DNA from: Halodurantibacterium flavum
Lineage (GTDB): Bacteria > Pseudomonadota > Alphaproteobacteria > Rhodobacterales > Rhodobacteraceae
Length of the DNA stretch: 64,000 nt
Direction: 5' to 3'
NCBI RefSeq assembly: GCF_042681825.1
Contig: NZ_JBHUGH010000012.1
Coordinates: forward strand, 124,001 to 188,000
Part shown: positions 7,448 through 17,508 of the stretch, piece by piece
Numbering within the stretch: the stretch's first letter is position 1
How the letters are laid out: the number at the start of each line of letters is the position of its first letter
Program-made: the position numbers and the translations under genes
Notes under the pieces: generated by a model
Database searches by the model: none
What the model was told of the DNA's origin: nothing
What the model saw: the letters and a program-made list of their open reading frames with translations, nothing else

Positions 7448-8745
7448 GCACCCTTACCCCCCGCGAGATCGTCTCGGAACTCGACCGCTTCATCATCGGC
7501 CAGAAGGACGCCAAGCGCGCCGTGGCGGTCGCGCTGCGCAATCGCTGGCGCCGCAAGCAGCTGGGCGATGACCTGCGCGATGAGGTCTATCCCAAGAACA
7601 TCCTGATGATCGGCCCCACCGGCGTCGGCAAGACCGAAATCTCGCGCCGGCTCGCCAAGCTTGCCCGCGCTCCCTTCATCAAGGTCGAGGCGACCAAGTT
7701 CACCGAAGTGGGCTATGTCGGACGCGATGTGGAACAGATCATCCGCGACCTTATGGATGCCGCCGTCGCGATGACCCGTGACGCGATGCGTGACGATGTC
7801 CGCGCCCGCGCCCATGCCGCTGCCGAAGATCGTGTGATCGAGGCCGTTGCGGGCAAGGACGCGCGCGAACAGACCAAGGAGATGTTCCGCAACAAGCTCA
7901 AGCGCGGCGAACTTGACGACACTGAAATCGAGATCGAGGTGGCCGACAGCGCAAGCCCTTTTCCGATGATGGAAATCCCGGGCACACCCGGCGCGGGGAT
8001 GATGAACCTTGGCGACATCTTCGGAAAGGCCTTCGGGGGCCGCAAGGTGCGCCGCCGCATGACGGTGGCCGCAAGCTATGACATCCTTCTGGGCGAAGAG
8101 GCGGACAAGCTGCTGGACGACGAAACCGTCAACCGCACCGCGCTGGATGCCGTGCAGCAGAACGGGATCGTCTTCATCGACGAGATCGACAAGGTCTGCG
8201 CCCGGTCCGACAGCCGCAGCGGCGACGTGAGCCGCGAAGGTGTCCAGCGCGATCTGCTGCCGTTGATCGAGGGGACCACCGTCTCCACGAAATACGGGCC
8301 GGTCCGCACCGATCACATCCTTTTCATCGCATCGGGCGCGTTCCACATCGCCAAGCCGTCCGACCTGTTGCCCGAGTTGCAGGGACGGCTTCCGATCCGG
8401 GTCGAATTGCGCGCGCTGACCGAGGACGATTTCGTCCGCATCCTCACGGAAACGGACAATGCGCTGACGCGGCAATATACAGCCCTGATGGCGACCGAGG
8501 AGGTTGCCGTGCGCTTTACCGATGACGGTATCCACGCCCTTGCCCGCATCGCGGCCGAGGTCAACCAGGCGGTCGAGAATATCGGTGCACGACGGCTTTA
8601 TACGGTGATGGAGCGGGTGTTCGAGGATCTGTCCTTCTCTGCCCCCGATCGAGGCGGCGAAGAGATCGTGGTGGACGCGGAGTTTGTGGAGGCGAACCTG
8701 GGCGAGCTGTCGCGCTCGACCGACCTCAGCCGCTACGTGCTCTGA
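7444..8745 (+). CDS. hslU: ATP-dependent protease ATPase subunit HslU
   Basis: HslU is the AAA+ unfoldase that feeds substrates to HslV. The 433-residue protein has Walker A GPTGVGKTE at about 57-65, the inserted I domain (about 110-230), Walker B VFIDEIDK at about 240, the sensor region around GAFHIAKPSDLLPELQGRLPIRVEL, and the C-terminal tail LSRYVL that docks on HslV. The 4-base overlap with hslV gives translational coupling. It converges on smr, 15 bases away. Confidence 0.97.
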   Translation: MSTLTPREIVSELDRFIIGQKDAKRAVAVALRNRWRRKQLGDDLRDEVYPKNILMIGPTGVGKTEISRRLAKLARAPFIKVEATKFTEVGYVGRDVEQIIRDLMDAAVAMTRDAMRDDVRARAHAAAEDRVIEAVAGKDAREQTKEMFRNKLKRGELDDTEIEIEVADSASPFPMMEIPGTPGAGMMNLGDIFGKAFGGRKVRRRMTVAASYDILLGEEADKLLDDETVNRTALDAVQQNGIVFIDEIDKVCARSDSRSGDVSREGVQRDLLPLIEGTTVSTKYGPVRTDHILFIASGAFHIAKPSDLLPELQGRLPIRVELRALTEDDFVRILTETDNALTRQYTALMATEEVAVRFTDDGIHALARIAAEVNQAVENIGARRLYTVMERVFEDLSFSAPDRGGEEIVVDAEFVEANLGELSRSTDLSRYVL

Positions 8746-8760
8746 CCCTTCGATCCGGTA

Positions 8761-9369
8761 TCAGGTCGCCCGGCGCAGATAGACATAGTACGCGCCGGAG
8801 CCGCCGTGTTTCAGATGCGCCTCGGCCACTTGCTGGACGACAGCGCCCAAGGGCGGCATCGACAGCCATTGCGGCACCTGGCGTTTCAGGACGCCGGGAT
8901 GCCGGGGGATCGGCCCGTCATCCTCGCCGCGCCGCCCCTTGCCGGTGATGACCAGGACGAGCCTGTATCCCTTGTCCCGAGCCGAGAGGATGAACCGCAG
9001 AAGCTCCGGATGCGCCTCGGATACTGTCATCCCGTGAAGGTCGATCCGCGCCTCGGGCTTCAGCTTGCCGCGCGACATGCGCAAAAAGGCCTTGCGGTCC
9101 ATGTTGAGCGGCGCGGATGCAAGCCTTTCCCCAATGCCGGGCGAGAGGTCGTGAGCGGGTCTGGCGGGCGGTGCATGCTGCCCGATCTTGAACGCGGGCA
9201 GGCGATCTGAGGGCTGCGCGATTGCAGCGATATCAGGCTTTTCGGGTTTCGCCCTCGGCTGCGGAAGGGCCGTCACGCCGCGCGGATGGAGGGGCAGGGC
9301 AGTCTCGGCCACGCGCTGCCACAGCTCGGCCTCTTCGGGACGCAGCCCCCTTGGCCGCCGGCGTGACAT
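8761..9369 (-). CDS. Smr/MutS2-domain protein
   Basis: A 202-residue protein with a disordered, Pro/Arg-rich N-terminal half and a C-terminal Smr domain: RIDLHGMTVSEAHPELLRFI at about 108-127 carries the LDxHG-like motif, followed by VLVITGKGRRG and the terminal GGSGAYYVYLRR. Smr domains in other bacteria nick DNA or cleave RNA on collided ribosomes; which applies here is unknown. The gene is 20 bases downstream of timA and is probably cotranscribed with it. In many Rhodobacteraceae an mltA gene lies between these two; here there is none. Confidence 0.85.
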   Translation of the reverse strand: MSRRRPRGLRPEEAELWQRVAETALPLHPRGVTALPQPRAKPEKPDIAAIAQPSDRLPAFKIGQHAPPARPAHDLSPGIGERLASAPLNMDRKAFLRMSRGKLKPEARIDLHGMTVSEAHPELLRFILSARDKGYRLVLVITGKGRRGEDDGPIPRHPGVLKRQVPQWLSMPPLGAVVQQVAEAHLKHGGSGAYYVYLRRAT

Positions 9370-9389
9370 GGCTCAGCCGGCCAGCAAGA

Positions 9390-10058
9390 TCATTCACCCG
9401 TCGCGACAAGCTGCCAGTTCGGGTTGTCGGAACCCATGACGCGCGCAAAGGTCCAGACATCCTTCTGGCGCTTGATCTCGTTCGGGTTGCCCTCGACGAT
9501 CTCGCCGGCCTGATTGCGCACGACCGAGGTGAGCTCCCCTACGAAGCGCACGGTGATCTCTGCCTCGCGCGACGTGCGGTCAAAGGCCGCGGCAACCAGC
9601 GTGACCTCGCGCACGCCCACAAAGGTCGCCTGCACCGTCAGGCCTTCGCGTTCGCGCAGTTCCACGACCTCGGCCAGCGTGTCATAGACATCACGCGACA
9701 GGAACGGAAGGATCGACTCCAGATCGCCGTTTTCGAAGGCCATCAGGATCATCTCATACGCTCCGCGGGCCCCATGAAGGAAATCGCCCACGTGAAAGCC
9801 CGGCTCGGCCATCTTCATCGCCGACAGGGCATCGGCTGCCGTGCTGCCCTCGGCCACATGGTCGGTGATGTCGGCGTCCGGCCCGCCCTCGATCACGTCG
9901 AAGTTACGGCGCGCGGGCGCGTTCGGTTCAGGGGAGTCGCCCATCGGAAGCGGCGGCTTTTCGTACCCCTCACGGGTGCCGAGAACGCTTTTGAGGCGTA
10001 GGATCAGAAAAATGGCAATCCCGGCCAGAACAAGAAGTTGGATCACGGCAGAACTCAT
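9390..10058 (-). CDS. timA: Tim44/TimA family membrane-associated protein
   Basis: A 222-residue protein with one N-terminal membrane anchor (VIQLLVLAGIAIFLILRLKSVLG, about 5-27), a Pro-rich linker, and a Tim44-like domain from about residue 75 (FHVGDFLHGARGAYEMILMAFENGDLESILPFLSRDVYDTL) ending in DVWTFARVMGSDNPNWQLVAT. This is the bacterial relative of the mitochondrial import protein Tim44. The bacterial role is not settled; membrane assembly is suspected. It is divergent from fxsA, across 109 bases. Confidence 0.85.
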   Translation of the reverse strand: MSSAVIQLLVLAGIAIFLILRLKSVLGTREGYEKPPLPMGDSPEPNAPARRNFDVIEGGPDADITDHVAEGSTAADALSAMKMAEPGFHVGDFLHGARGAYEMILMAFENGDLESILPFLSRDVYDTLAEVVELREREGLTVQATFVGVREVTLVAAAFDRTSREAEITVRFVGELTSVVRNQAGEIVEGNPNEIKRQKDVWTFARVMGSDNPNWQLVATGE

Positions 10059-10167
10059 CTTGTGCCTCTCGCGGACGTCGGAGGGGTTGGTTTCATCGAT
10101 GCTTGGGCCTTATGTAAGGCAGGGGTCGCCCCAAGTCCACCGCTGGCCCCGGACAAGGACGTGTGAC

Positions 10168-10653
10168 ATGTGGTTACTGGCAGCGATAATTGCGATTCCG
10201 CTGATCGAGATCGCGCTTTTCATCATGATCGGCGGCTGGCTGAGCCTTTGGCCGACGCTTGCGCTGGTGGTGGGCACGGCCGTGGCCGGAATCTCCGTCG
10301 TCCGTCTTCAGGGTCGGCTGGCGCTTCTGGATCTGCGCCGGGCCGTGGACGAGATGCGCGACCCTGCCGCGCCGCTCGCCCATGGGGCGCTGTTGCTGAT
10401 GGCCGGGTTCCTTTTGCTGATGCCCGGCTTTCTGACAGACGCGATCGGCATTCTGCTGCTGATCCCCGCTTTCCGCACCTTCGTCATGCGGCAGGTCGCC
10501 ACACGCGTGAAGGTCACGAGGGTCGAGACGCGCGGCTATGCACGCCCGGCCCGCGATCAGATCATCGAGGGCGAATATCATGACGCGGCCGATGAACCGG
10601 ATCGCGGGGAAAAGCGGCCCACGCATCGCCCCTCGGGCTGGACCCGGCACTGA
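10168..10653 (+). CDS. fxsA: FxsA family membrane protein
   Basis: A 161-residue inner-membrane protein of the FxsA family, whose E. coli member counters F-factor exclusion of phage T7. It starts MWLLAAIIAIPLIEIALFIM, has further hydrophobic segments at about 26-47 and 72-98 (LLLMPGFLTDAIGILLLIP is the family signature) and a charged C-terminal tail. The ATG at 10168 has an AAGGA upstream. Larger readings that start further left have no support and would overlap timA. Confidence 0.88.
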   Translation: MWLLAAIIAIPLIEIALFIMIGGWLSLWPTLALVVGTAVAGISVVRLQGRLALLDLRRAVDEMRDPAAPLAHGALLLMAGFLLLMPGFLTDAIGILLLIPAFRTFVMRQVATRVKVTRVETRGYARPARDQIIEGEYHDAADEPDRGEKRPTHRPSGWTRH

Positions 10654-10698
10654 CCCACCTGCTAGAGAGACGCAAATCCGCCTTTGCAGGAGAAAGAA

Positions 10699-11217
10699 AT
10701 GACCGAGACAGAAAACGGCGCCGCAGCACCGCAGCCGGCGCAGGCCCCGCAGGTGAAGATGCAGGTGCTTGCGCAGTTCATCCGCGACATGTCGTTCGAG
10801 AACGTGCTGGCGCAGAAGGGCCTTCAGAATGCCGAGGTCTCGCCCGATATCCAGGTTCAGGTGAGCCTAGATGCGCGCAAGCGGACGGTCGAGAACCAGT
10901 ACGAGGTCATCACCAAGTTCAAGGTCCATTCCCGCAACAAGGCGAACGAGAACGAGACCCTGTTCCATCTGGAACTGGAATATGCCGGGATCTTTCACAT
11001 CTCGGGCGTGCCGGACGAACAGATGCATCCGTTCCTGCTGATCGAATGCCCGCGGATGCTGTTCCCCTTTGTCCGCCGCATCGTGAGCGACGTCACCCGT
11101 GATGGAGGCTTCCCGTCGCTGAACCTCGACACGGTGGATTTCCTCGCGCTCTACCGTCAGGAACTCGCGCGGCGTGCGGAACAGCAAAAGGCGCAGGCTG
11201 CGCCGGTTCCGAACTAG
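10699..11217 (+). CDS. secB: Protein-export chaperone SecB
   Basis: SecB holds preproteins unfolded and hands them to SecA. The 172-residue product has the beta-sheet core (VKMQVLAQFIRDMSFENVLA, VQVSLDARKR, YEVITKFKVHSRNKANENETLFHLELEYAGIFHISG) and the LLIECPRMLFPFVRRIVSDVTRDGGFPSLNLDTVDFLALYRQ block typical of the family. The ATG at 10699 follows AGGAG by 6 bases; an earlier in-frame ATG at 10684 overlaps that site and is unlikely. It converges with dnaQ; the two stop codons share CTAG. Confidence 0.95.
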   Translation: MTETENGAAAPQPAQAPQVKMQVLAQFIRDMSFENVLAQKGLQNAEVSPDIQVQVSLDARKRTVENQYEVITKFKVHSRNKANENETLFHLELEYAGIFHISGVPDEQMHPFLLIECPRMLFPFVRRIVSDVTRDGGFPSLNLDTVDFLALYRQELARRAEQQKAQAAPVPN

Positions 11218-11900
11218 GTCCGGTTCCAGATCGCGTTTTCGCCCAGTGCCGCGACAAAGGCGGCATGGGCGCTTTGCTCGGCCTCGGTCAGCCTGGACGG
11301 CAAGGGCCGGGGGCGCGGGCGGGGCCGCCAGTTGTCGCCGGCCTGCGTCCTGCTTTCGGCGACGCTGGTGGCAAGCGCAAAGTCGGGCTGACGCCCGCCG
11401 ATCAGTTCCAGATAGACCTCGGCCAGAATCTCGCTGTCGAGCAGCGCGCCGTGTTTTTCACGCGCCGAATTGTCGACCCCGAACCGCCGGCAAAGTGCAT
11501 CCAGCGACGCGGGCGAACCCGGAAAGCGCCGGCGCGCGATGGCCAGCGTATCAACGGCCTGAGCGTCAGGCAGCCGGGGCAGGCCGGCCCAGCCCAGTTC
11601 GGCATTGAGGAATTTCATGTCGAAAGCCGCGTTGTGGATCACCAGCCGCGCGTTCCCCACGAATTCCAGAAACGCGGCCCCCACCTCGCGGAACACCGGT
11701 TTGTCCCGCAGAAAATCGTCGCCCAGCCCATGCACCGCAAAAGCCTCGGCCGGCATCGGCCGCTGGGGGTTTATGTACTGGTGATAAGTGCGCCCCGTGG
11801 GGACGTGATTGAAAAGCTCGACCGCGCCGATTTCCACGATCCGGTGCCCTTCCGAGGGCTCGAAGCCGGTTGTTTCGGTGTCCAGAACGATTTCGCGCAT
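11214..11900 (-). CDS. dnaQ: DNA polymerase III epsilon subunit (proofreading exonuclease)
   Basis: Epsilon is the 3'-5' proofreading exonuclease of the replicase. The 228-residue protein shows ExoI LDTETTGFEP at 6-15, ExoII around LVIHNAAFDMKFLNAEL, and ExoIII REKHGALLDSEILAEVYLEL, with the DEDDh histidine in KHGALLD. The C-terminal 50 residues are the low-complexity clamp- and alpha-binding tail. It runs leftward with coaE, aroE and maf, away from the origin. Confidence 0.95.
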   Translation of the reverse strand: MREIVLDTETTGFEPSEGHRIVEIGAVELFNHVPTGRTYHQYINPQRPMPAEAFAVHGLGDDFLRDKPVFREVGAAFLEFVGNARLVIHNAAFDMKFLNAELGWAGLPRLPDAQAVDTLAIARRRFPGSPASLDALCRRFGVDNSAREKHGALLDSEILAEVYLELIGGRQPDFALATSVAESRTQAGDNWRPRPRPRPLPSRLTEAEQSAHAAFVAALGENAIWNRT

Positions 11901-11910
11901 CTGTCGCCTT

Positions 11911-12501
11911 TCAGTTCGTCGTCAGGGTCTCCACAAGGGCTTGCACCGCGGCGCGCGCAGGTTCAAGGGCCGTCGTCTCGATCACATAGGTTGCGCGGGC
12001 ACGTTTCTCTGCATCCGGCATCTGGCGGGACAGGATGGTGCGGAAATGATCCTCTGTCATGCCGGGGCGGGCGAGCACACGGGCGCGCTGCAGATCCGCC
12101 GGGGCGCTGACGACAAGGGTCGCGTCCATCCCCCGGTCTGCGCCGGTCTCGAACAGCAGCGGCACGTCCAGAACCACCAGACGCGACGTCGCCGCATCGA
12201 TGAAGTTCTGCCTGTCCTCGGCAACAAGCGGGTGCACGATGGCCTCCAGCTGCGGCAGAACGCCCGCGTCGGCCGCGATCAATTCCCTGAGTGCGCCGCG
12301 ATCGACCCGGCCATCGCGCACCGCCGCCGGCCATCGCGCCGCGATCAGCGGCACGGCCTTGCCTTCGTAAAGCCGGTGAACGGCCGCATCCGCATCCCAG
12401 ACCGGCACGCCAAGGGCGCGGAACATCCCGGCGGTGGTCGATTTCCCCATCCCGACCGAGCCCGTAAGGCCAAGAAGGAACGGGCGGTTCATTACGCTCA
12501 T
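11911..12501 (-). CDS. coaE: Dephospho-CoA kinase
   Basis: CoaE phosphorylates dephospho-CoA, the last step of CoA synthesis. The 196-residue protein begins with a P-loop GLTGSVGMGKST (about 10-21), then VWDADAAVHRLYEG, VVLDVPLLFETG and the lid region RQMPDAEKRARATYVIET. Length is normal. The start overlaps the aroE stop (ATGA). Confidence 0.94.
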   Translation of the reverse strand: MSVMNRPFLLGLTGSVGMGKSTTAGMFRALGVPVWDADAAVHRLYEGKAVPLIAARWPAAVRDGRVDRGALRELIAADAGVLPQLEAIVHPLVAEDRQNFIDAATSRLVVLDVPLLFETGADRGMDATLVVSAPADLQRARVLARPGMTEDHFRTILSRQMPDAEKRARATYVIETTALEPARAAVQALVETLTTN

Positions 12502-13331
12502 TTCAGGACTGCGGCGCGTGTCGCCTCATCGACCTCGGGGCGGACGCCGAACCAGCGCTCAAAACAGGGCGCGCCCTGATGCAACAGCATCCCGAGCCCG
12601 TCCACGGTGCGGCAGCCCCGGGCCGCCGCTTCCTCGAGGAACGCGGTGCGGAGCGGGCTGTAGACAAGATCCGTCACAACGGCATTCGGCGAAAACGCAT
12701 CATAGGGCAGGCGGAGATCGGGTTTGCCCGTCATCCCCAGTGCGGTCGAATTCACGATTGTCGCCGCGCCGTTCAGCATGTCCGCGGCCTGCACCCAGTC
12801 ATGGACGACGACCTTGGCGCCGAATTCGGCCCGCATCGCCTCGGCCCGGGCACGGGTGCGGTTCGCGATCCGGATCTCGGGCGCACCGCCTTCCAGAAGC
12901 GAGGAGATAACCGCCCGCGCAGCCCCCCCGGCGCCGAACAAGGCGACCGGCCCCGCCTGAGGCTGCCAGTCCGGAACATGCTGCCGCAGGTTCGCGATAA
13001 AGCCGTAGCCATCGGTGTTGTCTGCGTGGATCTTGCCATCGGGGCGAAAGATCAACGCATTGGCCGCGCCGATCAGCGCCGCGCGATCCGTTACCACGTC
13101 CGCCAGTTGCAGCACGGTTTCCTTGTGCGGAATGGTGACGTTTGCGCCGACAAAACCCATCCGCGGCAAGGTCCGCAGCGCGTCGCGCAGATCGGCCTGC
13201 GAAACCTCCAGCGGCACGTAAAATCCCTTGATCCCGTAGGTTTCCAGCCAATGGCGATGAAGGGCAGGGGACCGGCTATGCGCGATGGGGGAACCGATCA
13301 CCGCGGCCAGCCGTATCGTCTCGGTCGTCAT
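12498..13331 (-). CDS. aroE: Shikimate dehydrogenase
   Basis: AroE reduces 3-dehydroshikimate with NADPH in aromatic amino acid synthesis. The 277-residue protein has the substrate site SPIAHSRSPALHRHW (about 14-28), catalytic Lys and neighbours in VTIPHKET, NTDGYGFIANL, the dinucleotide fold around ALFGAGGAARAVI, and GLGMLLHQGAPCFERWFG at the end. The start at 13331 overlaps the maf stop by 4 bases, which decides against a longer reading. Confidence 0.95.
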   Translation of the reverse strand: MTTETIRLAAVIGSPIAHSRSPALHRHWLETYGIKGFYVPLEVSQADLRDALRTLPRMGFVGANVTIPHKETVLQLADVVTDRAALIGAANALIFRPDGKIHADNTDGYGFIANLRQHVPDWQPQAGPVALFGAGGAARAVISSLLEGGAPEIRIANRTRARAEAMRAEFGAKVVVHDWVQAADMLNGAATIVNSTALGMTGKPDLRLPYDAFSPNAVVTDLVYSPLRTAFLEEAAARGCRTVDGLGMLLHQGAPCFERWFGVRPEVDEATRAAVLK

Positions 13332-13927
13332 GAAGGAATGTCTCCGCGGGTACTCAGGAAATTCAGCAGCTCGATCAGCGGCAGTCCCAGAATCGTGAAA
13401 TAATCGCCCTGGATCGAGGCAAAAAGCCGGACGCCCTCTTCCTCCAGCTTGTAGGCACCGACGGCGTGCCGGATGCTGTCCCAGTTTCTGGACACATAGT
13501 CCTCCAGATAGCTGTCGGAAAAGCTGCGCATCGTCAGCCGCACCTGACCGACATGCCGCCATACCGGCCCTGCTCCATCGTATAGCACGGCCGCCGACAG
13601 AAGGCGGTGGGTCTTGCCACGAAGAAGGGCCAACTGTGCCCGGGCTGCATCAGGGTCTGCGGGCTTGGTCAGGATCTGGCCGCCGACCTCCAGAATCTGG
13701 TCGCAACCCAGGACCAGTGCGCCGGGGTTCGCAGCAGAGACCTTGCGCGCCTTGAATTCGGCCAGGGCATCGGCCACGTCCCGCGCGGGGGCGTCTTCGG
13801 CGCGCATCGCGTCCCGAACCGCCGTTTCATCCACCTTTGCCGGGAGGATACGCGGCGAAAGCCCGGCCTGACGCAGCAATTCGGCCCGTATCCCGGACGC
13901 AGAGGCAAGGATCAGATCGCGGTGCAT
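13328..13927 (-). CDS. maf: Maf family nucleotide pyrophosphatase
   Basis: Maf proteins hydrolyse non-canonical or methylated nucleoside triphosphates to monophosphates. The 199-residue protein has ILASASGIRAELLRQAGL at about 6-23, KVDETAVRDAM, the LVLGCDQILEVGGQILTKP block and the terminal SIQGDYFTILGLPLIELLNFL. It is the first gene left of the presumed origin and heads a leftward set with aroE, coaE and dnaQ. Which nucleotide it prefers cannot be told from the sequence. Confidence 0.92.
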   Translation of the reverse strand: MHRDLILASASGIRAELLRQAGLSPRILPAKVDETAVRDAMRAEDAPARDVADALAEFKARKVSAANPGALVLGCDQILEVGGQILTKPADPDAARAQLALLRGKTHRLLSAAVLYDGAGPVWRHVGQVRLTMRSFSDSYLEDYVSRNWDSIRHAVGAYKLEEEGVRLFASIQGDYFTILGLPLIELLNFLSTRGDIPS

Positions 13928-14346
13928 GTGGAAAACCCTGTGGCGGAATCGGCAGATGAAGCGGCGGACGATCTGAGGACAAATCCGGATCGGGCCCGAA
14001 CCTCACTGAACCACGGAAAAGATGTCAAGAAAGCGGGCACGTTATCCACCGTGGATTGTGGCCGGAGGGTGGCTGTGGATGAACCCGAAGGACGGCCTGA
14101 CTGATGAGGATTATCCCCAAACCGAACTTCTACCCAAGGCGCACAAGACGATGAAATTTATACGTAATTCTAAAAATATCCGAAGATATCATATTCTCCC
14201 ACAGACTTATCCACAGGCTGTTCTTCTTGTGGAGATCTGGCCGCGAGAGGCGTGAATTCGGGTTATCCATGGGCCTTACTACAACATCTACTCTTCTTTC
14301 TTATTCTTTCTTTGATAAAGAAGGCTTCGCTTGCTGAGAGGTTTCC
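13928..14346. other. Presumed chromosomal replication origin (oriC)
   Basis: A 419-base gap between the divergent maf and hemJ genes. It holds a perfect DnaA box TTATCCACA at 14207-14215 and near matches TTATCCACC (14042-14050), TTATCCCCA (14111-14119) and TTATCCATG (14263-14271). On the other strand are TGTGGATGA (14074-14082) and TGTGGAGAT (14228-14236), and TGTGGAAAA at 13927-13935 overlaps the maf start. Between them is the only strongly AT-rich tract nearby (about 14150-14200), a likely unwinding element, and a pyrimidine-rich tract at 14288-14315. Neighbouring genes point outward on both sides and parABS lies 3-7 kb away. Near-origin maf, hemJ and rho genes are usual in this group. Confidence 0.82.
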
Positions 14347-14796
14347 ATGTTCGACCTGCTTTCGCTCGTCTATCCTTGGACGAAGGCGTTCCACATCATC
14401 GCGGTCGTGGCGTGGATGGCGGGGCTTTTCTACCTGCCGAGGCTTTTCGTCTATCACGCGGAGCAGGTGACGGCCGGGACGGAAACGGACCTGTTGTTCC
14501 AGACGATGGAGCGCAAGCTGCTGCGTCTGATCATGAATCCCGCGATGATCGCCACCTGGATCTTCGGCCTGATGCTGGTGCTGACACCCGGCATCGTCTA
14601 TTGGGGCGCGGTCTGGCCCTGGTCAAAGGGCGGCGCGGTCATTGCGATGACCTTGTTTCACCATTGGCTCGGACGCCGCCGCAAGGACTTTGCCGCAGGC
14701 CGGAACCGGCTGGACGGGCGGCGCTACCGGATGATGAATGAGGTCCCGACCCTTCTTCTGGTCGTCATCGTCCTGTCCGTGGTGATCAAGTTCTGA
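14347..14796 (+). CDS. hemJ: Protoporphyrinogen oxidase HemJ
   Basis: HemJ oxidises protoporphyrinogen IX to protoporphyrin IX in the inner membrane during heme synthesis. The 149-residue protein has four membrane segments and the family's conserved blocks: WTKAFHIIAVVAWMAGLFYLPR (with the conserved His and Arg), FQTMERKLLRLIMNPAM and the C-terminal YRMMNEVPTLLLVVIV. Length is normal. It is the first gene right of the presumed origin. A hemE gene, often adjacent in relatives, is not here. Confidence 0.92.
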   Translation: MFDLLSLVYPWTKAFHIIAVVAWMAGLFYLPRLFVYHAEQVTAGTETDLLFQTMERKLLRLIMNPAMIATWIFGLMLVLTPGIVYWGAVWPWSKGGAVIAMTLFHHWLGRRRKDFAAGRNRLDGRRYRMMNEVPTLLLVVIVLSVVIKF

Positions 14797-14839
14797 CACT
14801 GCTTCTGTCGCTGTGGGTTTGACTCTGATCGCGTGGGGG

Positions 14840-14890
14840 TGTATTGGGCGATCTGACTGGGTCGTCCGATCCGTGGTCTTTTCCAATACA
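14840..14890 (+). promoter_or_regulatory. Long-stem inverted repeat in the rho leader
   Basis: TGTATTGG at 14840-14847 pairs perfectly with CCAATACA at 14883-14890 across 35 bases. It lies in the 141-base hemJ-rho gap, 48 bases before the rho start, which is itself preceded by a run of seven T. rho is autoregulated through its leader in other bacteria; a similar role here is inference. Confidence 0.4.
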
Positions 14891-14937
14891 TGTTCCATGC
14901 CGGTTGCCATCCGCGACCCGAGAGGCTTGTTTTTTTC

Positions 14938-16209
<1,272 letters not shown>

Positions 16210-16219
16210 CAGGCGCGCC

Positions 16220-17506
16220 ATGGACACGATCTTTGCCTTGGCCAGCGCGCGCGGAAAGGCGGGGGTCGCGGTGGTCCGGATCTCCGGGCCCCGGGCGTGG
16301 GACGCGGTGGCGGCCTTCGATATTTCCCTGCCTGAACCGCGCCGGGCGGGGCTTCGTCGTTTGCGAGACAGCGGCGGCGATATTCTGGATGAGGCGCTGG
16401 TCCTTCTGTTCGAAGCGGGGCGAAGCTTTACCGGTGAGCAAAGCGCCGAGCTTCATCTGCATGGCAGCGTCGCAGTCATAGGGGCGGTGTTGCGGAGGCT
16501 GGCAGAAATGCCGGACGTTCGGGCAGCCGAACCGGGAGAGTTCACACGCCGGGCGCTCGAGAATGAACGCCTCGATCTCTCGCAGGTCGAGGGCCTGGCC
16601 GATCTTGTCGAGGCAGAGACCGAGGCGCAACGGCGCCAGGCGTTGCGTGTTCTCTCGGGTGCCCTGGGCGAGCGCGCGGACGATTGGCGCCGCCGCCTGA
16701 TTCGCGCCGCAGCGCTGGTTGAGGCGACGATTGACTTTGCGGATGAGGATGTTCCGGTCGATGTCAGCCCGGAAGTACTGGACATCATCGATTCCCTGAC
16801 GGCAGAGTTCGCACGGGAAATTGCCGGCGCGTCGGTGGCGGAGCGGATTCGCGAGGGTTTTGAAGTTGCGATCCTGGGACGGCCGAATTCCGGAAAATCA
16901 ACACTTCTCAACGCATTAGCGGGACGAGACGCGGCGATAACCTCGGATATCGCCGGAACGACGCGGGACGTGATCGAGGTCCGGATGGACCTCGGCGGTT
17001 TGCCTGTCACGATACTAGATACCGCGGGGCTGCGCGAATCGGACGATCGAATCGAGCGAATCGGAATCGAGCGGGCAATCGAAAGGGCCGCACGGGCCGA
17101 TCTGCGCGTCCTCTTGCTCGATGAGGCGGGGGATTTGCCCGTGGCGCCTGAAGCTGACGATATTCTGGTGCACGGCAAGGCGGATCTGTTCCCGGGTCTC
17201 GGTCTTCGCGTCTCGGGCAAGACGGGTGAAGGTCTTCCGGAACTGATCACACGAATAACGGATACGCTCTCGGCGCGCGCTTCGTCTAGCGGAGTCGTGA
17301 TGCGCGAAAGGCAGCGGCAGGCATTGGTCGTGGCGATGGAGGCTTTAGAATCAGCGCGAGATCAGATAGTCAGGGGAACTGACAGGGCAGAGCTCGCCGC
17401 CGCCGATCTACGCCGCGCAGTTCATGGCCTTAACATGATGGTGGGTCACGTTGATGTGGAGCATGTCCTGGACGAGATATTCTCAAGCTTCTGCATCGGA
17501 AAGTAG
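16220..17506 (+). CDS. mnmE: tRNA modification GTPase MnmE
   Basis: With MnmG, MnmE makes the 5-(carboxymethyl)aminomethyl modification of U34 in certain tRNAs. The 428-residue protein has the N-terminal formyl-THF-binding domain (MDTIFALASARGKAGVAVVRISG), a helical domain interrupted by a G domain with LGRPNSGKST at about 217-226, GTTRDVI and DTAGLRES, and the C-terminal FCIGK with the catalytic cysteine. It lies 2 bases before mnmG. The last third and mnmG/rsmG look less GC-rich than their neighbours. Confidence 0.96.
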   Translation: MDTIFALASARGKAGVAVVRISGPRAWDAVAAFDISLPEPRRAGLRRLRDSGGDILDEALVLLFEAGRSFTGEQSAELHLHGSVAVIGAVLRRLAEMPDVRAAEPGEFTRRALENERLDLSQVEGLADLVEAETEAQRRQALRVLSGALGERADDWRRRLIRAAALVEATIDFADEDVPVDVSPEVLDIIDSLTAEFAREIAGASVAERIREGFEVAILGRPNSGKSTLLNALAGRDAAITSDIAGTTRDVIEVRMDLGGLPVTILDTAGLRESDDRIERIGIERAIERAARADLRVLLLDEAGDLPVAPEADDILVHGKADLFPGLGLRVSGKTGEGLPELITRITDTLSARASSSGVVMRERQRQALVVAMEALESARDQIVRGTDRAELAAADLRRAVHGLNMMVGHVDVEHVLDEIFSSFCIGK

Positions 17507-17508
17507 GA

